From NCBI GenBank assembly GCA_045577675.1, contig JAZNIV010000102.1, forward strand, positions 1 through 29,071: a DNA stretch of 29,071 nucleotides. Direction: 5' to 3'. This document shows positions 1-6,161 of the stretch, one piece after another. The position numbers and the translations under genes are program-made. Within the stretch, counting starts at the first letter, position 1. The number at the start of each line of letters is the position of its first letter. Origin of the DNA: UBA1738 sp045577675 (GTDB lineage: Bacteria > Bacillota > Clostridia > UBA1381). The notes beneath the pieces were generated by a model. It worked only from the letters and a program-made list of their open reading frames with translations. It searched no databases and was not told where the DNA came from.

Positions 1-551
1 GCCAATCGAAATTGATTCTGAATTAAACATAATCTCAATAGCCGATTCATAATTCTTCTTTGTCAGTCCATTCAGTTCATACGTTTCTGCACGATCCATC
101 AAGTCTTCTATTGATGATAGATGGTTATTAATAAAATAATTAATATTTTTATTTGTATATTTATTGCAGTCGTCTTGTACACTCCCTTGTTCTTCAGGTA
201 CACCGGAGGTGAGTCATCAGGAATACTGTCGGTAGTGTTTTCTGCAACCTCATCATCTTCATCGGTGGTTTTTACACATACCACATAGAGACTTGATGCA
301 GCACCTCCGGGCTTTTTCTCTCGGTTCTCTTTGGTAATTATTCTGTGTTCAGTTAAATTCTTGATTCCATTCTTTGCCTTTGACAAACTCATTCCGGTTT
401 CTCTTGCAATGGTTTCGTAAGAGGGGTAGCAGGAAGAGTTGCATCCAGATAATTTCATCAGGTAACAAAGGATACGAAATTCATACACATCGAGCCTTGA
501 ATCGTTAATAAATTTGTTAGGGATTATTGTGAAGTTTCCATTTAGTTTCAT
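1..551 (-). pseudogene. HTH-domain replication/regulatory protein, frame-broken, runs off left edge
   Basis: The first frame starts at ATG 551, preceded by an AGAGGA ribosome site, and encodes a winged-helix/HTH_36-like N-terminus (LNGNFTIIPNKFINDSRLD, then a recognition region around YETIARETGMSLSKAKNGIK). Such domains are common at the N-terminus of plasmid and ICE replication or regulatory proteins. After the residues DDSPPV, near position 200, this frame becomes low-complexity (IQIKILIILLITI) and stops at about 108. A second frame, open from about 222 to position 1, reads VPEEQGSVQDDCNKYTNK and continues as a sensible hydrophilic, helical sequence to the window edge. The two halves join naturally if one base is missing near 198-201. 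I infer a frameshifted gene; a sequencing error or programmed shift is possible. An in-frame start 12 codons upstream would fall inside the terminator hairpin and lacks a ribosome site. Confidence 0.6.
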
Positions 552-577
552 TAAAGTTTTCCTCTTTAAATTCAAAT

Positions 578-609
578 AAAAAAACACAGAGTAGAAAATT
601 TACTCTGTG
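578..609 (-). terminator. Intrinsic terminator/attenuator just upstream of the HTH gene
   Basis: On the minus strand a perfect 9-bp stem (585-593 pairs with 601-609, CACAGAGTA with TACTCTGTG, 7-nt loop) is followed at once by seven U residues (584-578). It lies 27 nt before ATG 551 and about 280 nt after the likely transcription start, so it would act as an attenuator of the HTH gene unless another transcript ends here. Confidence 0.7.
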
Positions 610-660
610 CTTTGGAATTGATATTGAATTTAGGGTGAGGGTTCAAATCTTTCAAAAATA

Positions 661-808
661 CTATGGACAGTAACAAATTTGTCCTCGAAAAATTTTGAAC
701 TTAAAACCTCGAAAAACCGCGTAAAAAAGCGAGATGACTACTTGCGACAGTAATATCATCACGCTACTATGGCGGAGAAGTTAAAACTTCTTTTAATATC
801 CTACTCAT
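661..808 (-). promoter_or_regulatory. Leader region with two short upstream ORFs
   Basis: Between the promoter at 895-923 and the attenuator there is no protein gene. Two short minus-strand ORFs fit: 808-767 (13 aa, MSRILKEVLTSPP) and 759-661 (32 aa, beginning MILLSQVVISLFYAV). Both end in the same octamer CCATAGTA, which contains their stop codons. Neither has a strong ribosome site, so translation is uncertain. The 588-929 interval otherwise holds only the promoter and terminator listed separately. Confidence 0.35.
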
Positions 809-894
809 CTACACATACTTTGCAAAATACACGATTTAGTTTGATTGTTATTCTTTATACGGCAATATGAGGAACTGACCTTTTTATGCCTTTT

Positions 895-923
895 ATTATA
901 TCATACATACTTTAAAAATACAA
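895..923 (-). promoter_or_regulatory. Sigma-A-type promoter for the leader and HTH gene
   Basis: The minus strand reads TTGTAT (923-918), a 17-bp spacer, then TATAAT (900-895). It sits just past the end of the 369-aa gene and points to the leader and HTH gene. Confidence 0.6.
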
Positions 924-929
924 GCAATA

Positions 930-2024
930 TTATTTGAAGCATTCCTCCATAAGTTCAATACCTTTTGATAACCATTTGGCAGTGACTATATAACCCTTTT
1001 CTAAAATAGCATAACACATATCAGAATTTGAATACTTATGCTCAAATGAAATAAAACTCTCGCATTCTGTTAATGTTATTTCTGCGACTTTTATAATATC
1101 TTTGTAACGCTCGCTTTCACTTGTTGCTAATTTACACCTGCCATCAGAAACAAATCTCCCAATGTGTGTAATTAAAGCTAACATCGTCGCATTTTCAAAT
1201 GATAACTCATTGATGTCATTTTCAATTCCGCGTTGTTCCGGCTCGTCTGGAATGTCAGCAAAACTAATAATGCTTTCAAAAGATCTTTCTGATGCATCTC
1301 GTTTTTCTTGTTCAGCCAAAGCGATTAATTTCTCTAGTATTGAAATAATTTCATCCTTACATGCAATATATTGATTTTTTATTTTATTCTCAAATTCAAT
1401 ACTGCAATTATTATCAATCAGCACATTTTCTATTTCGTTATCTAATTGTTTAAATAAATTGAATAGATCCATCATTTTTTCATTCAAACTTACAACATCA
1501 AGTTTTACCGATTCAGAATGAACCGAAGACAAATCTTTCTTTATTGGATATCTCATGCGAAACGAATCTGTATCAAAATTATCTATTTCATCTACAAATT
1601 CATCAAAAAGTGTTATATCAATATTACTGTTTATTTTTGATAAGAGCGGCAATAAAAATGGCTTTACTTGTACCCATGCTTTATTCAGTTTATGGCTTAC
1701 ATTTTTTATAAATGATTCCTTGTCTTCATTTTCAACCAATGCATATTTAAAATATAAATATTTAATATACAACTCCACTACTTGACGATAATTGAAACAC
1801 AACGGATAAATCAATGTATCTAATTTATCTATTCTGGTTTCTTTACATGAAATATAATCATTATAAATCGCTTGTACAGCAAATATATATCCATTTATAT
1901 ATTGACTAAATCCCTCAACAGTACCAAAATGATTGCCAAAATAAGAATATCTTTTGTCAAGTTGTATTTTGTCATTATCGTAGAATGCAAATAATTTATC
2001 ACCATGTTTCAAACTCATATACAT
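930..2024 (-). CDS. HEPN-like helical protein, last gene of the Fic/AbiGi operon
   Basis: Function is not recognised with confidence. The protein (364 aa from ATG 2024) is almost entirely hydrophilic and helical. Its N-terminal third contains LCFNYRQVVELYIKYLYF followed about 30 residues later by SHKLNKAWVQVKPFL. This resembles a widespread pattern in HEPN-like proteins (FnYRHxxELxLK ... HxLxxLW), except that the usual His after Arg is Gln here. HEPN proteins are often RNases in toxin-antitoxin or abortive-infection loci; whether the changed residue leaves activity is unknown. A TTG at 2039 would overlap the stop of the upstream gene (TTGA). The ATGs at 2024 and 2018 are both preceded by suitable AGGG/GGAG sites, so the exact start is uncertain, but translation is clearly coupled to the gene before it. 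It is the fourth and last gene of the operon starting at 5026. Confidence 0.7.
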   Translation of the reverse strand: MYMSLKHGDKLFAFYDNDKIQLDKRYSYFGNHFGTVEGFSQYINGYIFAVQAIYNDYISCKETRIDKLDTLIYPLCFNYRQVVELYIKYLYFKYALVENEDKESFIKNVSHKLNKAWVQVKPFLLPLLSKINSNIDITLFDEFVDEIDNFDTDSFRMRYPIKKDLSSVHSESVKLDVVSLNEKMMDLFNLFKQLDNEIENVLIDNNCSIEFENKIKNQYIACKDEIISILEKLIALAEQEKRDASERSFESIISFADIPDEPEQRGIENDINELSFENATMLALITHIGRFVSDGRCKLATSESERYKDIIKVAEITLTECESFISFEHKYSNSDMCYAILEKGYIVTAKWLSKGIELMEECFK

Positions 2025-2035
2025 ATCTCCAACCC

Positions 2036-3265
2036 TCAAATATATTCATTAACTTTCTTAGCATTACGGAAAGAAGAAATATATTTATCGCGATCACCAT
2101 TTCTAAATGCCTTTAATTCTTCTTCAGTTTTAAATAACATTGTGGAAGTATAACGACTCTTTTCTTCACTTTCATCTGCTAATATAATGCTACTTTTTTC
2201 TTCGTTATCAATATAGTCAGATAAAACCGCATTGAATACACCAATGAGCGAGGGTAATTCAAACTCTACTCCAAATAACTCAATTTTCGCTGTTACTTCA
2301 AACTCAAAAAATAATGGTTTTCCTATTGAATCTTTTATATCTATTTCACTTGTTAAATCCCATTTTCCATCTAATGAATCAATTTTTTCAGATTTTCTGG
2401 TGGGAACTCCTTTTATTATATTTTGATAAAGCTGCTCAACCAGACATGCTGTTTCATAGTCAATATCTTCTTCAGATGGTATAAATGTCAAATTTAATGC
2501 ACTCTCTATTTGTAAAACTTTTTCCCAAAACATCGCACTATCTTTGTGATATTGTTGAGGTTTATCACCAATCAAATTACTTTCTAACGGTTGTCCGCAT
2601 AAAAATCCGTTCCCTTCGCAAAAAGCATTACATATCATAGTAGTTTCAACAATATCCCTAATAGTTTTAGCAAATTTTAAATTATAGGAAATGTGAAATG
2701 TCATCTCGTTTGTTATATCATTCAGCTGAAATTTGACATATAAAGGAGCTTCTTTCTCCGATTCAAAAAGCATAACATTTACACTTTCATTAGCTATTCT
2801 TGATACCGTGAGAGTTCGTGTATATTTTTCACATCCCACTTGAATCGTAAAAGGCTTTGGAAAAGGTGGCGCTCCTATATAAAATTCACCATATACAAAT
2901 TCAATAGGTTTAAATGGGTTGTAGGATAATCTATCAATAGGGACATACTCTCCATTGAGTTTTACATAATTATCTTTTTCTAATCGCAAAGGTATTGACT
3001 GTTGTGCATTATAGCAATATTTAAGAACATCTTCTCTTGTATACTTTTCACCCAAGACAGTTTTTTGTGCATCCGTAGGTTCACAAAAAAAACCACCTAA
3101 TGTATAAGAGCCATTTTCACTTGCAACTACGCAATTACCGTCCTCATTCACTATATATTTAACTCCATCAGGTAATTGATTGCTTAAATAAGAAAGAAGT
3201 GCATCAGGAATTCTTATTTCAGTTTGTGGTTGTTCGTTAAAAATCTCGTCAAAATCAACAAACAT
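2036..3265 (-). CDS. Unrecognised 409-aa protein, third gene of the Fic/AbiGi operon
   Basis: I do not recognise this family. It is soluble, with no signal peptide or membrane segment. The N-terminal region is acidic (MFVDFDEIFNEQPQTE) and helical, the centre looks beta-rich (around FVYGEFYIGAPPFPKPFTIQ and the next 80 residues), and a cysteine-containing patch (CNAFCEGNGFLCGQP) lies near residues 215-230. The C-terminal half is mixed alpha/beta and acidic. ATG 3265 overlaps the stop of the AbiGi-like gene in a TAATG junction and has a GAGGTGA ribosome site. Such tight coupling suggests production in fixed ratio with the AbiGi-like protein, so it is a candidate toxin or effector partner. It shows none of the nucleotidyltransferase motifs expected of an AbiGii/AbiEii-type toxin. 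Confidence 0.75.
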   Translation of the reverse strand: MFVDFDEIFNEQPQTEIRIPDALLSYLSNQLPDGVKYIVNEDGNCVVASENGSYTLGGFFCEPTDAQKTVLGEKYTREDVLKYCYNAQQSIPLRLEKDNYVKLNGEYVPIDRLSYNPFKPIEFVYGEFYIGAPPFPKPFTIQVGCEKYTRTLTVSRIANESVNVMLFESEKEAPLYVKFQLNDITNEMTFHISYNLKFAKTIRDIVETTMICNAFCEGNGFLCGQPLESNLIGDKPQQYHKDSAMFWEKVLQIESALNLTFIPSEEDIDYETACLVEQLYQNIIKGVPTRKSEKIDSLDGKWDLTSEIDIKDSIGKPLFFEFEVTAKIELFGVEFELPSLIGVFNAVLSDYIDNEEKSSIILADESEEKSRYTSTMLFKTEEELKAFRNGDRDKYISSFRNAKKVNEYI

Positions 3266-4098
3266 TAAAAATCACCTCGTGAATTTTCCCAAATTATAAT
3301 TTTTGAAATTAAACCATATTTTTCTTCCTGCTCAATTTCTAGCGACGTTATAACTTCTGTTAGTTCTTTAAAGTCAGACATCGTTTTTACAATTACGTAT
3401 TTAATATCGTTATATTCAAAATTCAATGATATTTCCGAAACGCCATCCATTGAATTGCTCAAATCATTTAATACACCTGCATTAAAAATATTTTCGTCAT
3501 AAAAAATTTGCTTAAATCCTGCCTTTGAAACCTGTGGTATGAATCTCCATTCGCATTCGTCAGTAAAACATTTTTCGCAGGTTTCCTTAGTATTTCTGTT
3601 TTCTATATTCCCAGAATATGGTTTATAATACATTAACTGGTGGAGCAAAAAACTTTTCATTAGTTTTTGTTCTTGCGTTTGCATGGAATGATTGATTTTC
3701 AATGCAGCAGAAAAAGTATTTGAAAAGTCATGACTTAAAAAAGAATCTTGATTTATGTATTGAATTGGCTGCACCTTATTTCGCATACCCCATTCTTTTG
3801 AAAATGCCAATCCGTAATATCCATACCAGATTAAATGTTCCTCTAACCTATGCATATTTATATCGCAAAAACATTTCATAGGTACTGCTATTCTTTTTAT
3901 TCCATCAATTTTCAGATATTCTATGTTTTCTTCGTTATAACGCGGCGAAAGCATTGAATTTTTTATTGATGTAATTAAAAACTTCAATTCAGTTGTAAAA
4001 TTAAATAGTGTATCTGCTTGAACTTTTGATGGAATATGTGTAGATTGTTTGTATATAGTCTCCGCTTTTCCTAAACTTAAACTTTTATCATCATTCAT
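3265..4098 (-). CDS. AbiGi-like abortive-infection protein
   Basis: The segment AVPMKCFCDINMHRLEEH continuing into WYGYYGLAFSKEWG, then PIQYIN, matches my memory of the AbiGi family (VPMVCFCDIPL ... YGxYGIxLxKEWG ... PVxYI), named after the lactococcal AbiG phage-resistance locus, where AbiGi is regarded as the antitoxin partner of AbiGii. Further on, CFTDECEWRFIP fits the D-E-x-E-W-R block of that family. The ATG at 4098 is chosen because AAGGTGA lies about 10 nt before it. A TTG at 4137, overlapping the Fic gene, has no ribosome site. It lies between the Fic gene (31 bp upstream) and the 409-aa gene (stop and start overlap). No AbiGii-type nucleotidyltransferase is adjacent, so the partner is different or the role has changed. 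Confidence 0.65.
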   Translation of the reverse strand: MNDDKSLSLGKAETIYKQSTHIPSKVQADTLFNFTTELKFLITSIKNSMLSPRYNEENIEYLKIDGIKRIAVPMKCFCDINMHRLEEHLIWYGYYGLAFSKEWGMRNKVQPIQYINQDSFLSHDFSNTFSAALKINHSMQTQEQKLMKSFLLHQLMYYKPYSGNIENRNTKETCEKCFTDECEWRFIPQVSKAGFKQIFYDENIFNAGVLNDLSNSMDGVSEISLNFEYNDIKYVIVKTMSDFKELTEVITSLEIEQEEKYGLISKIIIWENSRGDF

Positions 4099-4129
4099 TT
4101 GTAATTCATCACCTTCTTTTAGATGTTTG

Positions 4130-5026
4130 TTACTCAATATATGGCACTTTAAAATACTCTAAATACTTTTTAAACTTATCTTGTGCCGAAAGGCAAGTGT
4201 CAGTCAAATACCCTTTTTCGTTATTCCATTCGGACAGACCTCTGTAATAGAACATTTTGAGACTTTCATCAATAATGAACGGAACAATGTTATTTTTAAG
4301 ACATTCCTTAAACATAATAAGTCTGCCTACACGACCATTGCCATCCTGAAAGGCGTGTATAGTTTCAAATTGATAATGGAAATCTATTATTTCTTCCAAA
4401 GTATGCTCGTTCTTTTGATTATAAGATTTTAACAAGTCCTTAATTTTTTGTGCGACAGTATCAGGGCTTGCGGTTTCTTTTCCACCAACTTCATTCGGAA
4501 GTTTTTTATACTCTCCCACATTAAACCAATCTTTTCTTGAATCTGATGTACCTGACTTTAAAGTAAAGTGCAATTCCTTAATAAATTTTTCTGTGAGCTT
4601 ATATGTTGCGTTATCAATTATCATATCAATACACTTGAAATGATTTGCAGTTTCTATAATATCATCAACATTAAGTGCATCATTTTCTACACCAATAGTA
4701 TTAGTTTCAAAAATATACCTTGTCTGGTCGTGGGTTAATTTGCTACCCTCAATATGATTTGAATTATAGGTAAGTTCAATCTGTATTTTGTGATAAATTC
4801 CGCCTTTGAGAGATGATTTTTTCTCTGTTCTTAATCTTTCAAGAAGATTTTGAGGCACATCACTTTTTTTATTTATTCTTTCGGGTTTTTCAGCATTTTC
4901 TGGGATGTTCCAAGTCTTGCCCGTCAAGAATGCTCCGGGTATTTTATTTTCGGCACAGTATTTTCTAACTCCACGCTCGGACATATTCCATTTTTTCGCC
5001 ATTTGAGATACAGATAAATAGTTCAT
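4130..5026 (-). CDS. Class II Fic-domain protein with N-terminal HTH
   Basis: Fic enzymes transfer AMP or related groups from nucleotides to target hydroxyls. The catalytic loop HAFQDGNGRVGR is intact at residues 224-235 (His224, Asp228, Asn230, Arg232, Arg235). The self-inhibitory helix motif S-x-x-x-E-G is present as SNHIEG at 89-94, which defines the class II arrangement in which the inhibitor is in the same chain. Residues 1-48 (YLSVSQMAKKWNMSERGVRK) form an excisionase/MerR-like helix-turn-helix, so the protein may bind DNA, possibly its own promoter. ATG 5026 has a GGAG ribosome site and lies just after a consensus promoter. It is the first gene of the four-gene operon 5026-930. Its target cannot be deduced from sequence. 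Confidence 0.9.
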   Translation of the reverse strand: MNYLSVSQMAKKWNMSERGVRKYCAENKIPGAFLTGKTWNIPENAEKPERINKKSDVPQNLLERLRTEKKSSLKGGIYHKIQIELTYNSNHIEGSKLTHDQTRYIFETNTIGVENDALNVDDIIETANHFKCIDMIIDNATYKLTEKFIKELHFTLKSGTSDSRKDWFNVGEYKKLPNEVGGKETASPDTVAQKIKDLLKSYNQKNEHTLEEIIDFHYQFETIHAFQDGNGRVGRLIMFKECLKNNIVPFIIDESLKMFYYRGLSEWNNEKGYLTDTCLSAQDKFKKYLEYFKVPYIE

Positions 5027-5051
5027 AAACTCACTCCTAACATCTGTATAT

Positions 5052-5080
5052 ATTATACCACATTATAGGAATAAAATCAA
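5052..5080 (-). promoter_or_regulatory. Promoter of the Fic/AbiGi operon
   Basis: The minus strand reads TTGATT (5080-5075), a 17-bp spacer, then TATAAT (5057-5052), about 26 bp before the Fic start codon. Between here and the plus-strand promoter at 5281 I see no gene, only AT-rich DNA with a small GTCG-TTTA-CGAC hairpin near 5148-5159. Confidence 0.7.
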
Positions 5081-5280
5081 TAGAATTGGAATAATTTATT
5101 AGACTTTTGTGCCGATAACGGAATGAATTGCAAAACATTATGGTTTTGTCGTTTACGACGGTCACAAACGCACCTAAAACGACCTGTATCGCATTTTATT
5201 ATATTAAAGGTCAATTTACCTTCTAAACTCTATTAAATGCCACAAAGTGCAATTATTTTCTAAAATTAATGCTTTATATA

Positions 5281-5309
5281 TTGACGCAAAAAACATCTTA
5301 CGGTAATAT
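5281..5309 (+). promoter_or_regulatory. Strong plus-strand promoter for a short transcript
   Basis: TTGACG at 5281-5286, a 17-bp spacer and TAATAT at 5304-5309 form a near-consensus promoter. The transcript would run through the 17-codon ORF at 5373 and end at the terminator at 5439-5468, giving an RNA of roughly 150 nt. Confidence 0.6.
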
Positions 5310-5349
5310 ATAAGTGTTCGAGAATTTTTTAATTTAAGAATTAAGTAAT

Positions 5350-5562
5350 TTATTTGTATGTGGTGATAGAAAATGTCGCCTTTGTCTCCCATTTTTGCAA
5401 TGTGGGAGTGTATTGAAATGTATTAAAAACGGAAAACGGCAATCTAATTAAGGTTAGGTTGCTTTTTTCTTTCTGAAAAACTATTAAAAAATAGCTGACA
5501 AGCATCAAAATACACGGTATAATGTTATTACAAATTTGATTGATTATTTTGTTTGCATTCAC
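5350..5562 (-). CDS. Possible small membrane protein antisense to the short transcript
   Basis: This 70-aa minus-strand frame begins MNANKIINQICNN, has one hydrophobic segment (IIPCILMLVSYFLIVF) and then a charged KEKS. The remainder reads through the terminator stem and is probably not meaningful. A short N-terminal membrane helix with a Lys-rich end recalls small type I toxins and holin-like peptides of Bacillota. AAAGGA is 14 nt before the ATG, which is rather far. It could be a non-coding shadow; the case rests on the antisense transcript arrangement. Confidence 0.25.
   Translation of the reverse strand: MNANKIINQICNNIIPCILMLVSYFLIVFQKEKSNLTLIRLPFSVFNTFQYTPTLQKWETKATFSITTYK
5373..5426 (+). 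CDS. 17-codon leader-type ORF
   Basis: ATG 5373 follows GGTGAT at 6 nt and encodes MSPLSPIFAMWECIEMY before TAA, ending 12 bp before the terminator stem. The order promoter, short ORF, terminator is that of a translation-controlled attenuator, but no plus-strand gene follows within 690 bp. It may be the remnant of a lost regulated gene, or the RNA may act as an antisense regulator. Confidence 0.4.
   Translation: MSPLSPIFAMWECIEMY
5439..5468 (+). terminator. Intrinsic terminator of the short plus-strand transcript
   Basis: GCAATCTAA (5439-5447) pairs with TTAGGTTGC (5454-5462) with one G-U wobble and a 6-nt loop, followed by six T (5463-5468). Read on the minus strand the stem has a C-A mismatch, so it is a better terminator on the plus strand. 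Confidence 0.7.
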
Positions 5563-5646
5563 ATTATAATCATCCTTTCATTTGTGTATTGAATACGGTT
5601 GCTGTAAGGGGTGTCTGTTTTACAACATTACCCACTTATAGAACAG

Positions 5647-5678
5647 CAGAGACCTCTCCGTTATTGGAAAGGTCTCTG
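5647..5678. terminator. Terminator-like hairpin after the XRE repressor gene
   Basis: CAGAGACCT (5647-5655) pairs with AGGTCTCTG (5670-5678), plus three inner pairs around loop GTTATT. It is 8 bp beyond the XRE stop codon. The T-rich tail is weak on the minus strand (TGTTCTAT) and somewhat better on the plus strand (TTTCATTT). Confidence 0.5.
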
Positions 5679-5685
5679 TTTCATT

Positions 5686-5913
5686 TCAGTCTTTAAATTC
5701 AAATAATTTTTTTAGAGGTATGTTAAGTGCATTTGCAATGTCAATTAAAGTATCTAAGGTACAGGAGCATGCGGCAGTTTCAATTCTTTGTACATGGTTT
5801 CTGCTAATATCTGCTTTTTCTGCAAGTTGCATCTGTGTCATACCCTGTTCTTTTCTATAATGTAAGATGTTCAAACCAATACCCAACCAAACATCAAAAT
5901 TTTTATTCTTCAT
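5686..5913 (-). CDS. XRE (Cro/CI) family DNA-binding repressor
   Basis: This small one-domain regulator (75 aa from ATG 5913) contains the complete HTH_3 fold: GLNILHYRKEQGMTQMQLAEKA, the recognition helix ISRNHVQRIETA, then LIDIANALNIPLKKLFEF. ATG 5913 is preferred because GAGGTGA lies 6-7 nt before it; a TTG two codons earlier is too close to that site. It is divergent from the surface-protein genes starting at 6162, and the shared intergenic DNA carries CAATCAAAT repeats around the plus-strand promoter. I infer that it represses its own promoter and/or the surface genes. Confidence 0.85.
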   Translation of the reverse strand: MKNKNFDVWLGIGLNILHYRKEQGMTQMQLAEKADISRNHVQRIETAACSCTLDTLIDIANALNIPLKKLFEFKD

Positions 5914-5986
5914 TTGCAATCACCTCTGTCATATATATTATATCCCGAATTCCAGATTCAATCGACAAATAAAATTGTGTCAAATG

Positions 5987-6059
5987 CAATCAAATCTGTT
6001 GCATTTTCTTTTAGAATGTGGTATAATACAATCAAATTGTTTTCTTTTGCAATCTAATA
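5987..6059 (+). promoter_or_regulatory. Promoter for the surface-protein genes with repeated operator-like motif
   Basis: TTGCAT (5999-6004), 17-bp spacer and TATAAT (6022-6027) form a strong plus-strand promoter. The motif CAATCAAAT occurs at 5987-5995 and 6029-6037, and a one-mismatch copy CAATCTAAT at 6051-6059. The first two bracket the promoter 42 bp apart, about four helical turns. They are candidate sites for the divergent XRE protein, whose own -10 (TATAAT on the minus strand) is at 5942-5937. Confidence 0.5.
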
Positions 6060-6161
6060 GTGTGTTTTTTAGTTGCAGACTATTGTAAGACAAAAAAGTA
6101 AAGCAGATATTTAATGCTCCGGCAGTTAATATAAAGAATAACAAACGGAAGGAATTTAGTT

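Noticed and set aside
930..2024. Active HEPN RNase motif R-x(4-6)-H in the 369-aa protein
   Set aside because: The position where the family often has His after Arg is Gln here, and no clear R-x(4-6)-H is present, so catalytic activity cannot be claimed.
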